NCBI RefSeq assembly: GCF_002443255.2 | Contig: NW_019211459.1 | Location: 26,808,010 to 26,872,009, forward strand | Reading direction: 5' to 3' | Origin: Varroa destructor | Taxonomy: Eukaryota; Arthropoda; Arachnida; Mesostigmata; Varroidae | Length of the DNA: 64,000 nt | Part shown: piece after piece, positions 13,137-23,900 of the stretch | How positions within the stretch are numbered: position 1 is the first letter of the stretch | How the letters are laid out: the number at the start of each line of letters is the position of its first letter | Program-made: the position numbers and the translations under genes | The notes under the pieces: model-generated | Told to the model about the DNA's origin: nothing | The model's database searches: none | What the model saw: the letters and a program-made list of their open reading frames with translations, nothing else

Positions 13137-16100
13137 ACTGAGAATTACTGACTAGGCAATACAAATGTCCTGAAGAGTGGAAATATACGTAAATTCAAAA
13201 TGTGACTACCTTTTAGTTTGGCTTCTGTGGCTACAAAGTAACCCTAGAGGCTGCGTAAGCATGGTCTCACAATATCAATTTGCCACAAAATGTTATCTAT
13301 ACAAATATTTTGAAGAATTAATTAGAAAATAACTAACAAGAGATAATAGTATCTCTAGATAGTAGTATATGAAAAAATATTGACTATCGATCCGTACGAA
13401 TTAAGAGCACAATGTTAGGTGGGCAATAGTAACAACGATATATATATTAGATATACGATGTACAATACATATTATTTGTTTTTGTATGTAAAATTTTCCA
13501 GTTTTCCTGGTCTGCTCTTGCAGTTTAGTACACGGCGCCGAGCAGGTGCTCTTGATCCTGAATTCGACTATTCTAGAAAAGAATAGAGTAGTTCCAATCG
13601 TGATTTTACGATCGTAAATGTGCAAAAGAAAAACTACAAATCTATCTCAGTGCTCGTAGCAACCAGCTGACCATAAAACCGCTCAGCAGCAACTCGATAA
13701 CCAATAGGTAGACACCTTATATATGCTCATCATTATAGAAAGTCTGGTCGCTATCTACCGCAGCTCTCGTATGTCTCATATCTCATTTACCATTTCGCCT
13801 TAATCGCCATATACATATGTCTACATGAGCCTAAAATATATATTCTAACTTACTTAATATTTAAGCTATATAAACTACGAACTTGCCGCACTGAAATTAA
13901 TTACTTCGGTAAGAACATTTGATAACATTCAGACGCCTGAGTGGCAAGCGGCCCCGTTGCATCACGCCCCAAAGACTTTATTAACATAAAGCTCTTTCAA
14001 GCTGTAAATAAACATACAGGACACCCCCACTAGGCTTTTTTTTTTTATTAATAGAACTTATTTCTCGCCTCAAAGTAAATTATAGAGATTCTTTTGCATA
14101 TACGTTATTACGACAAAAGGATCTGAAGACAAAAACAGGTTACTATATTATGAGTAAGTTCCGGTTCCAAAGATAGGACTAATGCAACGCGCTCATCTGG
14201 ACCTCAAAATTTCTATCTTAGAAGGTATCAACCGAACTGCGTTTGTCACGGTTTGCAGTAGATGGGGGCAAAGGTTAAAGAAGCACATATAATAAATGTA
14301 TTTTTATTGTCCGACGCCCGTAGTTATTTTTGAAAGTCTGCGATAGTGTAAGTTTTTTTTCAACTTTGCTTTGACAGTCAGATTTTTATCTAAAAACTCA
14401 GAGATCGCTAATTAAGAGTATAAACTCTGTAGCAATCCTAAACTTTACATTCTCTAAATATATAATACAAAAATTGATCAATACTAACATTGATGTTATA
14501 ATATCGACCCTTTGAAGTAGACTTCCTTTCCTACTGGAGCTTCCAAAGCTAATCATCGATAATCTCGTTTTGATTCGTAATTTTTCTCCGCTCACAACTT
14601 CAAGTTTTCAATAAAGGGATTCAAGAAAGCACAGATAATGCTTCTCAGAATTTTAAGACTTTTTAGTGTGGTTTTAGACAATTGATGAGTAAAATACTCA
14701 CGCCGGCTAATTTGGAAAAGATTTCCATTCCACCGATAATATGCGACGATTAATTTTTGTTCGATCATTGTAATTCAATGGGTGAATGCGATTCAAAACA
14801 GATAACCTAGTATAATGTCTTTCACGTGTTTTTTTGCCTTAGACTTTTTTAAGTACTGAGCTCTCGTAAATAACGAGCCAGGTGTTGTCCGGTTTTTGTA
14901 TTTACACATACCTCTTATACAAGATCTAATCATGCTATTACATATGAGATGTGATTTTTGAAATTATGGACTCTGTTCTAAATAAAACACCGTGTCCAGT
15001 CATTTCCGACAAAACGTTACAAACACTTCCGGTTGCGTTTAGTATATTACAATTGAATTCAATTCGTTTTTCGTCGATTATATTTGGGAATAGAAAAATA
15101 ACCTATAAGGGCAGAACGCCCGTTAACCCTGCTGATGTTTCTCCTTGATTGTTATTATAACTCTCTGCACTAAAGTGCATATATAACAACGAATATGTAT
15201 GACGCGCCGTGAAGTCTTCTGATTCTTTGTCTACCTTAGGTTCTCCGTTGAAGCGATGTCCTAATGTTTAGCCGAAAGTTATTCATGATTAACGACATAC
15301 AAGGAACGTGCTGTTGTGATTCTATTAGCGTTTGTTTTCCAGGTTGCCCCCTGTGTGCTGCCGAGTTTTGCCGGTACGCGTTTTAACCAAACGGGGATTG
15401 AACGACTCCTTACCTTGGACGGTGCTATTAAGAACAAAGATCGATTGGAACCATCGTATTCTTTCTCTGCGAGGATAAATCGGGCGTTGGATAACGGAGA
15501 GTGATTGCAGGACAACTGAGGTTCTGGTCGATGTCTCCGTCGTTGTTAAAGGTTCGTCGGGGAACTTGGAAGGGGTACTAATGTATTTGTCTCAATGATC
15601 GGTCGTCGGGACTCAGTATCTTTAGAGGGAGGTGGTTCTCTTCAGTGTTGGCTACTATTAAAAGCGAGTGAATAATTCGGCAGTGGCTTGGTTTTGTTCT
15701 TCTAGCGGTATCATGATTTCTTTATTGCCATACAACAATATGTATAATAATTTCACAATTAAAAATATAGTTATTACTCGTATTTATTAATATTATATAG
15801 AAAGGTGTACGATTATGTACAACAACACGTATAGTAATACCGACAATTAACAGTAAATTAGTGACTCTAGTGGTTAAGGTACCGAAATTAAGACGCTATT
15901 TATTTAAATTAAATTTAAAACTCATATGATGTTAACAGATCTCGACATTTCCATATTTCTGCCATACGTCTATAGGTGTAATGGGAAAAATTACTGTTTC
16001 CCTTTTCCCTTTTTATATATGTATATATTTATGGAGGGGGAGAGAGCGAAAAGCCGAGAGAGACAGCGAGAGAGAGAGAGAGAGCGGCGTGCAAAGGAAT

Positions 16101-16320
16101 GCTTATTGTTGACGGATTTAAAAGACGGGAAAGGATGACTTTTTATGACTAAAATTCCGTTGTACATTTCAAAAAGCATTTGCTAATCATATAGCTTAGG
16201 TCAGATTTTATTTATTTTTTTGTCAAATGTCGCAATGTGGGAAACTCTGTTCTTTTAAGTTGAACTTCGCCCATCTAAAGACCCTTTGAAGACTGAGCAT
16301 AAACATTCATCGGTTTGAAG
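13137..16320. other. Gene-poor stretch
   Basis: Nothing recognisable as a gene. A somewhat GC-richer block at about 15300-15700 has a good-looking splice acceptor (pyrimidines then CAG at 15350-15352) and 50 open codons after it. No family is recognisable and the minus strand is open as well, so it is not called. A GA-rich run lies at about 16033-16086. Confidence 0.5.
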
Positions 16321-16412
16321 GGATCAGTCCCCGTAATGGTGCAATGTTAGCGTTCTTGCCTACTAAATTTAAGAACACGTGATGGTCTGGATTGGAAATC
16401 AGGCATACACAC
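16321..16412 (+). repeat. tRNA-headed SINE, copy 1
   Basis: The copy has an A-box-like stretch (TGGTGCAATGTTAGCG), a pairable anticodon-arm region (TTCTTG...AAGAA), GAACACGTGATGGTCTGG, and then a decayed B box (GGATTGGAAATC) ending in CATACACAC. It aligns over about 90 bases with the copy at 20261 and, in reverse, with 17950-18065. The shared core includes TTGCCTACTAAA and AACACGTG. The degenerate B box rules out a functional tRNA. Confidence 0.7.
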
Positions 16413-19122
16413 ACTTCGTTTCGAGCTAGAAACCAGTTAGGTGAAGTATTGATTAACGGCAGTATCAGGCTTAAAAAAATCGGGCGTGGAAAGCTTAGAA
16501 AGTTGGTTTTAGTTACTTTCTTAGACATGTTCGTTTCCCGATTTCTTCAAAGTAGATTCTGTGTATGCGTGCAAGCTGATAGTATTCGTGTGACTCCCTG
16601 CAAGATTTCTCCCAGAAAACCCTAACACCTTCGTCGTATTTTAATCTCTTGAGGGCTGATATTCTAGCCCCGAACCTGGACGGCTGCAGTGCCCTGATTT
16701 GTGTCAACGACGTTCTATCGACACCTCGGGAAGATCCTTGCTTATAAGGCTTTGGACGGAAAAGTGAATCAGGGCCTGTAAACATTTTAGAACTGGCGCC
16801 TGCTTGATTCTTTGGTTCTCAATACTATGAAGTCACCTGTTTTTACGCCGTTCTAGCATATCTGTTCAAGTGCCAGTCTGCTGCGTGGGCAATGATTATC
16901 TAACGTGCCTGGGACTACGTTCGAAAAGTTTCGACATATCGTGTTCATTTTAAAGATAATATTAGAGACGTCTTGTTTGCTGGCCAATCCTCTACGTCTG
17001 GAACCTTGAGATATCGGTTAAAGAGTTTAGATCTACATCTTGTATAATTATCTGCGTTCAGAGTATGACGATCCATCATGGTACTCTCTAACGCAGCCAC
17101 GTAAGAGACTTTCTGAAGGCGCAGTGACGGTCAGATTACGCCCCCTCTGGTTCCATTCGGAATGAATGATTTTGTAGGGTTAACAAAAAAGAGAATTTTG
17201 GTTAGATATAATAGCAGTTTATTATCAATATAATTTGCAGTAATTATAAGCAAGCTGTAAAAATTTAATTGTACGATTTCGAAACTTTCAAAGCAGAATG
17301 AGTTTTGTCTGATTTGTAACTAACTGAATAGTCGGTTCTTTAAACAAATAAGCCAACTAAATTGTGAATTTTTTATTTAAAAAAAAAAGGAACTAAGTTC
17401 AGATAGAACATCGTTGCTTAAGGTGTACTGAGCACGCTAAATAAAAAATCAGGCCGATGCTAGTATATTATGACCCTTCGTCGATAGGTGCCATACATCT
17501 GCTGCGATAACAGCACAAAGTTGGCCTATTCAAAGGAAGTAAAATTTAATACTGCAGAGCAGGACATTGGGCAGTATTCATCTTTGTTTAATTATGTTCT
17601 TCTTTACTTTGATACGTATTTACATGGTTATTGATTTCGGCGCAAAGCTGCGAGTCCCAAACAAACAGCTATATTTCTAAAAAAAAAGAAAGGTGTTGAA
17701 AACATATTCGTTTTTAAATTCTGGCTGTCCATCAGCTATCACACAAATCTTTAAGCCTAACATGACTGCATCTGGCTTTTCTTTTCTAACAAAGCGCACC
17801 CATTGGTTGGTTTTTATAAAGTGTTTGTATTGATAATATATTATCGTTATTTTATAATATTACTTGATGTGGGCCAAAAAGCTGAGTACTGTAGCGGTCC
17901 TACTATACCTCTATCGAGTTTTACGTTCTCGCCGTTTTCTTCCGTTAAAGCATCCCATCCGACGGCTGGCTTCCAGGTTCCCAGGTTCGAGACTGGCCTT
18001 AGACCACAACGTGTTCCTAAGATTAGAAGACAAATACGTTAGCCACGAAGCTATCACGAGGACTTATACCTAGACGGGGACGAGAAGACTATACTTAGAG
18101 CAGAGAGAAAAACAGTCCAACGCTGCTCTATTGGAATAAAAGTGCGCGTCTTGATAGTGTATGTGTTTTATCATACATGTCGATGGTTTGTTAGTCCTGC
18201 ATTGCTTCCTAGTATTCACGAAAAACATTATACTCCATATTTAGTATAAAATCCTTCATTTTAATAACAGTGCGCGCAGTTTTTACGGCGGCTCTCATTA
18301 TACTGCCACCCTGTCGTTGCCTTAAGTTCGATTATAGGAGCTTAGAAGTTGATATATTTATTATATGAAGTTTTTCCGTTTTCAAACCGTTCAGTTACCG
18401 CGAAGAGTTCACTTGCCGCTATTAGCACGGTCAACAGGCTTGCGTCTTCTGCGTGTCTTGCATCAAATTTATTCTTACCCTTCCCTCAGATGCGTCAAGT
18501 TTTTAAAGTTTGGCCGGCACATTTGCAAACAATGGAAAAATCAGTATGACAAAAACAGAATATTATGTTAATAACAAAGCTAAACGCCCGGATGATTTTA
18601 GCGATGTATTTGAATTAAATTGAAAGTAGGGCTTATAACGACACTTAATTCAAGTGTGGTTTCTGCCCCGGAAATAAAGAAACCAATCAGAGTCATATTG
18701 CTTAAATGATTGGAGTAATTAGCTCAAATAGCGACCGTTTTGATTTGAGATCGTACATGTACAGTTCATGAACGACACTTATCGAAAGCATTTCTGTCAT
18801 ACTTAAAATAAACGTTCAGAACGGAAAAGGAACCATACAGAAGATCATTGCAATACTCCGATGGGCATTTTTCCCATTTGTTATCAGCGTATGCGTTATG
18901 ATTGAATAAACTGTATAAAAAAAAAGTAAGAAATAAAATGACAGATTTAACACAAAGTGTTCTATTCACTAACAGCAATTTCAAAGTATTTCGAGAACGC
19001 AGAACGTCCCACAAATATAAGCAGTAAATTATTAAGTCTCTAAATTCTATTGCAACAGATTTACTTCTAGCTGTACAAACTTAACATGGAATAAAAATTA
19101 TCATGATTATTTGATTCGTAAA
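16413..19122. other. Gene-poor stretch between SINE copies
   Basis: Apart from the reverse SINE copy at 17950-18065, I see no gene here. The reverse frame at about 16513-16785 and the forward frames near 18350-18570 have no recognisable family and no supporting splice signals. Confidence 0.5.
17950..18065 (-). repeat. tRNA-headed SINE, copy 2 (reverse)
   Basis: On the minus strand the order matches the family: GATAGCTTCGTGGCTAACG (A box), a loop region, GGAACACGTTGTGGTCTA, TCTCGAACCTGGG (B box), then AAGCCAGCCGTC. The last motif also follows the head of the copy near 54070 and, shortened, the one near 41710, so the element reaches beyond the tRNA part. Frames across it are chance translations of the repeat. 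Confidence 0.65.
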
Positions 19123-19302
19123 ATGGTCCCATATAAGAGTGCATTATTATCACTATTGCTTATGAGTTTAAGTGCCAAGCAACGCGTGAAGAGGAGTAAC
19201 TCAAGGTCCAACGCTATTCTAAGTAACAGTAGCACGTATTCCAAGAATCAGCTAAGTAAATGGTGTTATCGATGCGTTCGCTCAGTCAACAGCGTGTTTT
19301 AG
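19123..19302 (+). CDS. Candidate basic secreted peptide, 59 residues
   Basis: From the ATG at 19123 the frame gives a leader-like start (MVPYKSALLSLLLMSLSA) followed by basic residues with a possible processing site (RVKR, residues 21-24). A Ser/Asn-rich middle follows, and the end carries two Cys three residues apart (WCYRCVRSVNSVF). This layout resembles a neuropeptide or antimicrobial precursor, but I recognise no family. There is no convincing TATA box (AATAAAAAT near 19090 is weak). A 60-codon frame in AT-rich DNA can arise by chance, so confidence is low. Confidence 0.25.
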   Translation: MVPYKSALLSLLLMSLSAKQRVKRSNSRSNAILSNSSTYSKNQLSKWCYRCVRSVNSVF

Positions 19303-20260
19303 TCGACACAGCATATGAAGGAGAAAAAAAGTCAGCTTAAATGTTACGCTTTACAAGGCGTGAGCTCAGTGCTACCTCAATATTAGCCAACGTGGGAGGT
19401 ACTACAATCACCACTGTATCTGACCGAACACCCGAAGACACTACCCATCCGCAAAAATTGTCAAGATCGATTGTTATTTTGCAACGATCACAACGAAAAT
19501 CATTTATAATCGTATTAATGAAATCTAATATATGGTGAATGATAATGGCTTTCATTTCCCAAGCTACCCACGTTATTAAACGCAAATCTCGGATTTTTTT
19601 TTCGACTCTGCACTGAGTGGATACGCCATAGTCGCTACAAACGTATTCCAATAAAGTTAATCTACCTTGTTACTTCAATTGTTGAAAAAGTTCCAAATAA
19701 CGAAGTTTGCTATAGTCAGAAAATACAGTTATTTATTGATATTTAACATTCACATTTACATATAGTTACAGTACTATCATAAATAGCTCGTTAGCAAATA
19801 GCTTGATATTTCTGAACACTTTGCAAAGCTTCGCCTTGACGATAAGGTTATACCACGTGTGCACTGTGTTTTTTTTGTATTGTTTTACATGTACAATGCA
19901 CGAAAATACACACACCCACACGTACACACATTTTAGCATTCGTTAGAGTCAGATTATTGCTTTAAGGGTGCTCCTTTACTGTCAACAGACAAGGCAGGCG
20001 GTCAGGATTTTCAGTAACGTCTGTCGGATGTGTCAGTTTAACTGCGGAATAAGTACCGGTGATGGTCAGTATCCGCAGGGCCGCAGTGTGTAATATATAG
20101 CGTCATGAACTTATTACAATAACGTTATATATTATTAAACAAAAATAGGTAGAATTATTATATGTTAACTATGTTGTATCACTTTACCAGAACAAGTAAG
20201 TCCCTCGTTTGAGTAGTTTCACTCCTAAGCTCTATTGAGAACAAATATTCCGTGATATCT

Positions 20261-20352
20261 TCGTGATAGTGGTGCAATTATGTGTTTGCCTACTAAAGTC
20301 AGGAACACGTGGTGGTCTAAGTACGAACCCGAGCGTATACACGTTTCGTTTC
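20261..20352 (+). repeat. tRNA-headed SINE, copy 3
   Basis: GTGGTGCAATTATGTG (A-box region), TTGCCTACTAAAGTC, AGGAACACGTGGTGGTCT and a B-box-like TACGAACCCGAG are followed by CGTATACACGTTTCG. It aligns end to end with copy 1 (16321-16412), including the trailing ACAC...TTCGTTTC. It is directly followed by a G-run block at 20359-20377. Confidence 0.7.
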
Positions 20353-20377
20353 CTGCTCGGGGGTGGGGGGTGGGGGC

Positions 20378-22370
20378 CTTGAGAATAAAAACAATCATGT
20401 TAATTAAAATAACATATTCTTTCGATTTTGTTACTGTTCTTATTACGAGAGTAATATGTTTTTGCCCGTATTAGCCAGCTTTGGAACTCTAACGATCGAA
20501 TATAGTGAATATGTTGCATCTATATTGACGACGTCATTTGTTCATGCCCATATGGTATAAGTAGCTGATTAAGGAAACACAAAAGAATCTCTCCATATCA
20601 TGTAGTAAGAACGCGACCGCTTTTATGCTCTGTGGTAATGACTATTTACTTCGTAATCCTTCTGCTGATTTTTTAATGATATATGTTTAGCTAAATAATC
20701 GTGTTTTCTCAACAGTCTTTATTCATTTCGCTCAAAATGCAGCTATGTGTCCACGAAATATGGACACGTAAGCATCACAAATTAATGCCTATGTAGAAAA
20801 ACACTTCCAAATCATTTCATTAGAGGTTTAGTAGTAGTTTCGTCTTTGCCAAACAACGTAAGTAAATTCCTAATGAAAAAATATAAACATAAATAACAGA
20901 TTTTTAACATTCCAGAGAAAAATTTCTGAATAATTTTGTTTTCTATTCAAAATGAATTCTATCGAAATGTGCATGATGCAAAAATGCCCGCGCCATTCCT
21001 GATCATTTTCCTTTTTAGCTGAGTAATTCTAGGTAGGTATAATTTACAACATCACAATGTCCCGGCCGATGATTGAACTCGAAGCTCTATTTTCGCAAAT
21101 CCTACCCCGTTTCGTGTGCGGTTCTATCGTAATAAAGCTTTATTAGGTTCGAATGAAGATTCAGAACTCATCATTATTGTAACAAGTGCGCAGCATCGTT
21201 GGTGAACAACCATCAAAGCCGTTGAGGTGCACAAGGGTATATCTTCGGTAAAAATAAACATCGCAGATTTACCTGTTTTTATCCGCCGCCACCATAAGCC
21301 CCTACGCGGCTTGTATATTCTATTTTTGTAAAAAAGCAGATTTCTGTATTTGCGTAACGAAACAGTTCAGCTCGGACCTATTTGGCACAGTCGACTTAGA
21401 GAAGTGAGACTTCTAAGAATATAGATATTCATAATGAATAAATTTATCTTGTCTTAATTAAATGCTTCTCTCTTTACGAGAGACAAGCGCCTAAAACCAG
21501 TGCAAGCAGATCACTTGGTTCCCTATTAAAGAAAAAAAAAAGCTTAATCAGTTAGAACTGTATTTTTATTAATAATAATATTCAGACTACATCCAACTAC
21601 ATCGCACTGGTTGAACTGGCCGTTGAACACCGCCCACAGAAAGCGCGGGAACTCTGTAACTGCTAACTCTGCAGTAAGCAATACTGCTGCAGATTTATTA
21701 CTGATAACCTAATAATCTTGTATATACACAGTATATACAAGTATATATATATAATACAGTAAGTTGACCTTAGCCATGATTACAATAAAAGTTTCCGTAA
21801 ATGTAAAGAGAACTATGACTAAATTAGGTAACTGAGCTCAAACAATGTACTTTGGCGGAAAACGTGTTACTTAAAAATTAAAGTCATAGGTAAAAATCTC
21901 GTCCCTTCTAAGGATAATGTCGAGGCAATGATCTAGGAAGTTCGAGATCGGCTGAACTGATGTGCCGTCCTAACGTCTAACTCCGCTTCTTTTCTAAAAC
22001 ACAACTACCAGAAAATACGACTTTTGAATATGCTAAGAATCAATTTGTGCCTCGTGTTGTCATCCGTAAACCATACGTCATCTTGACTGAGAAAATTCAT
22101 TCATCCTATAAGAAAAGATTATTTAAGTTGAATTAAGCGCCGCAACATGTAATGATGTTGTAACTAGGTTAGCAGTTGCTTTTTGAGCAGTTGAATTGCG
22201 GCGATACACACCATCTGCAAACGGGCCCTCGTGACTAGGTCGACCATCACCGAATACATACGTGGAAAACACCGCACGCTACGTTAGGTTCTTAAAGTAC
22301 ACCGACCTAAGCCCAACGAAACGAGATCTTTTTTAAGATATCGCGAAAGTAATTATTGCCAGAACACGCC
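20378..22370. other. Gene-poor stretch
   Basis: No gene is recognised. A minus-strand B-box-like motif near 21065-21080 (GAGTTCAATCATC) may be another tRNA-like remnant, but it lacks a clear A box. AT-rich tandem text (TATATACA and similar) lies at about 21719-21755. Confidence 0.5.
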
Positions 22371-22500
22371 ATTAAAGAACGGTAGTATAATTGAGTTACA
22401 TGAAGATCACCCGGCAACCGGATCCGAACCAATAACCTCACTCGATCGCATAAGGGTCTCTATAAAGGTATTTCGGAGTAGTTCACCGACACCAGCTCTG
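22371..22500 (-). repeat. tRNA-headed SINE-like remnant
   Basis: On the minus strand CTGGTGTCGGTGAACTACTC resembles an A box, and TTGGTTCGGATCCGG about 50 bases on is a good B box. The downstream tail contains the reverse of CATTAAAGAACGGTAGTA, shared with 12303-12320. This supports a repeat and argues against a lone tRNA pseudogene. The assignment to one family with the 12.3 kb copy rests on this tail and needs alignment. Confidence 0.45.
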
Positions 22501-22649
22501 CAGTAGAAGATTTTAATGTTTTCGCCATTAGCCAAAATTCGTTTTTCTCTCTCTTTGTGCTGAACGTGTCTGTCTCATTTTGATTCACATTACGTTGTAC
22601 CGTTTTTCGTTTTTATACAACTTAATAGTGATGCCTGTTACTTGAGTAG

Positions 22650-23900
22650 TTCGGTTTACTACGCAATTGAATCGCACAGCTTTCATTGTCGTCATGTAAA
22701 AGTTGTGCGGTGTGTACGCCAGGTGTTGTTGTGTAAACTGTCGTAAACATGAATGGGCTTTATAGATTATTCTTCTTGCACTGAACTTATGAGGACAATT
22801 CGTCTGCGATTACCTATTACCTGTGCTGTTCACCTTTTGCTATCGAATCAGCGGGATCTACTCAATCTGACGTCACGCCGTCGTTGATGACGCATCGCCG
22901 CGAAAACGGAAGCCGACTGTTGCTGAGAGCTGAGATATTCACACCAATCATGATTCTGTGTGGCTACTCATCCTCTTTGCTAGCTTAGTATGGTGGCAGC
23001 AGCATCGAGACGTCCTGACGATTAACAAACGAGTGCACAACGGCGGCAAGGGCAGTTGACAAGAAATGCGCGGTAAAGTGCCTGCTAGTCACCGTCATCA
23101 TCATCGTTGCCAGCAACAGCAGTGACTTCCAACAATTCAGGGGTCGCCGTCGTCGTCGGTCGATGGGAAAGAGCGTTGCGGTCATGTTGTCAACTGACAA
23201 TACAGGAAGTCGATCTGTCGTTCGCGTTGCTCCGTAAGTGATGCAGTAGAACTGTTTGTATCAGCAAGTCAATTCTCTGCCGTCACCCAAAACACGACGC
23301 TGCCACCGTCGGTCTCCACACGTCATTCACAATGGATTTAGTTATCTTCTAGAAAAATTGTCTTGAAAATATTGCCTAGCTTATTCTGTGATAGAACGAC
23401 TTATTCGAACGGTTTACGGCATAGGCTAATATCAGATTGGGAGCGTTTCATATAAAAAATTATATAAGTATAATGTAGAATAGTAATAAGCGACACATTA
23501 ATAATGGCTACACATTAGCCAATTGATGCATATTTTAAGCAGCACCAAAATCTTATATTTTGGACCGCGCGCGGTGTGGCAGCCATCAATCGTGGTAGTC
23601 CACGTTTGGCCCTTCAATAACGCCACGTATTCGTGGCACGCCAGAAATCCTGCCGCTCTCACTGAAACTGTTCGCTCGCCCAGTTCTATCTATCACTGTG
23701 CTTATGTGCACCGACGACTGCGGCATCAGCGGGTGCACAGGTGCGCACCGTCATCAGCAAGCCAACAGAAGACTAGGTGGCTTTGTAAAGGCGACATCTA
23801 GCGGCTTCGCGTCGAAGCCAATACCGCAGTAGTGTCGCCGAAGACGTCAGTCGACCGCAATTATACACTCAGTCACTCACCTGAACATAAACATATACAT
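22650..23900. promoter_or_regulatory. GC-richer, promoter-like island with a full CRE site
   Basis: This block is more GC- and CpG-rich than its surroundings. It contains a perfect CRE palindrome, TGACGTCA, at 22868-22875, closely followed by TGATGACGCATCG. Open frames here (22985-23200 minus, 23523-23801 plus) have no recognisable family. It could be a promoter and leader exon of a gene whose body lies elsewhere. Direction is not clear. Confidence 0.35.

Noticed and set aside
15316..15504. Exon-like frame after a good acceptor (FNQTGIERLLTLDG)
   Set aside because: The opposite strand is equally open, no partner exons or family were found, and the start would be non-ATG.
16321..16412. Functional tRNA gene
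   Set aside because: The B box is broken, the acceptor stem does not pair, and related copies show the same degenerate head, so it is a SINE.
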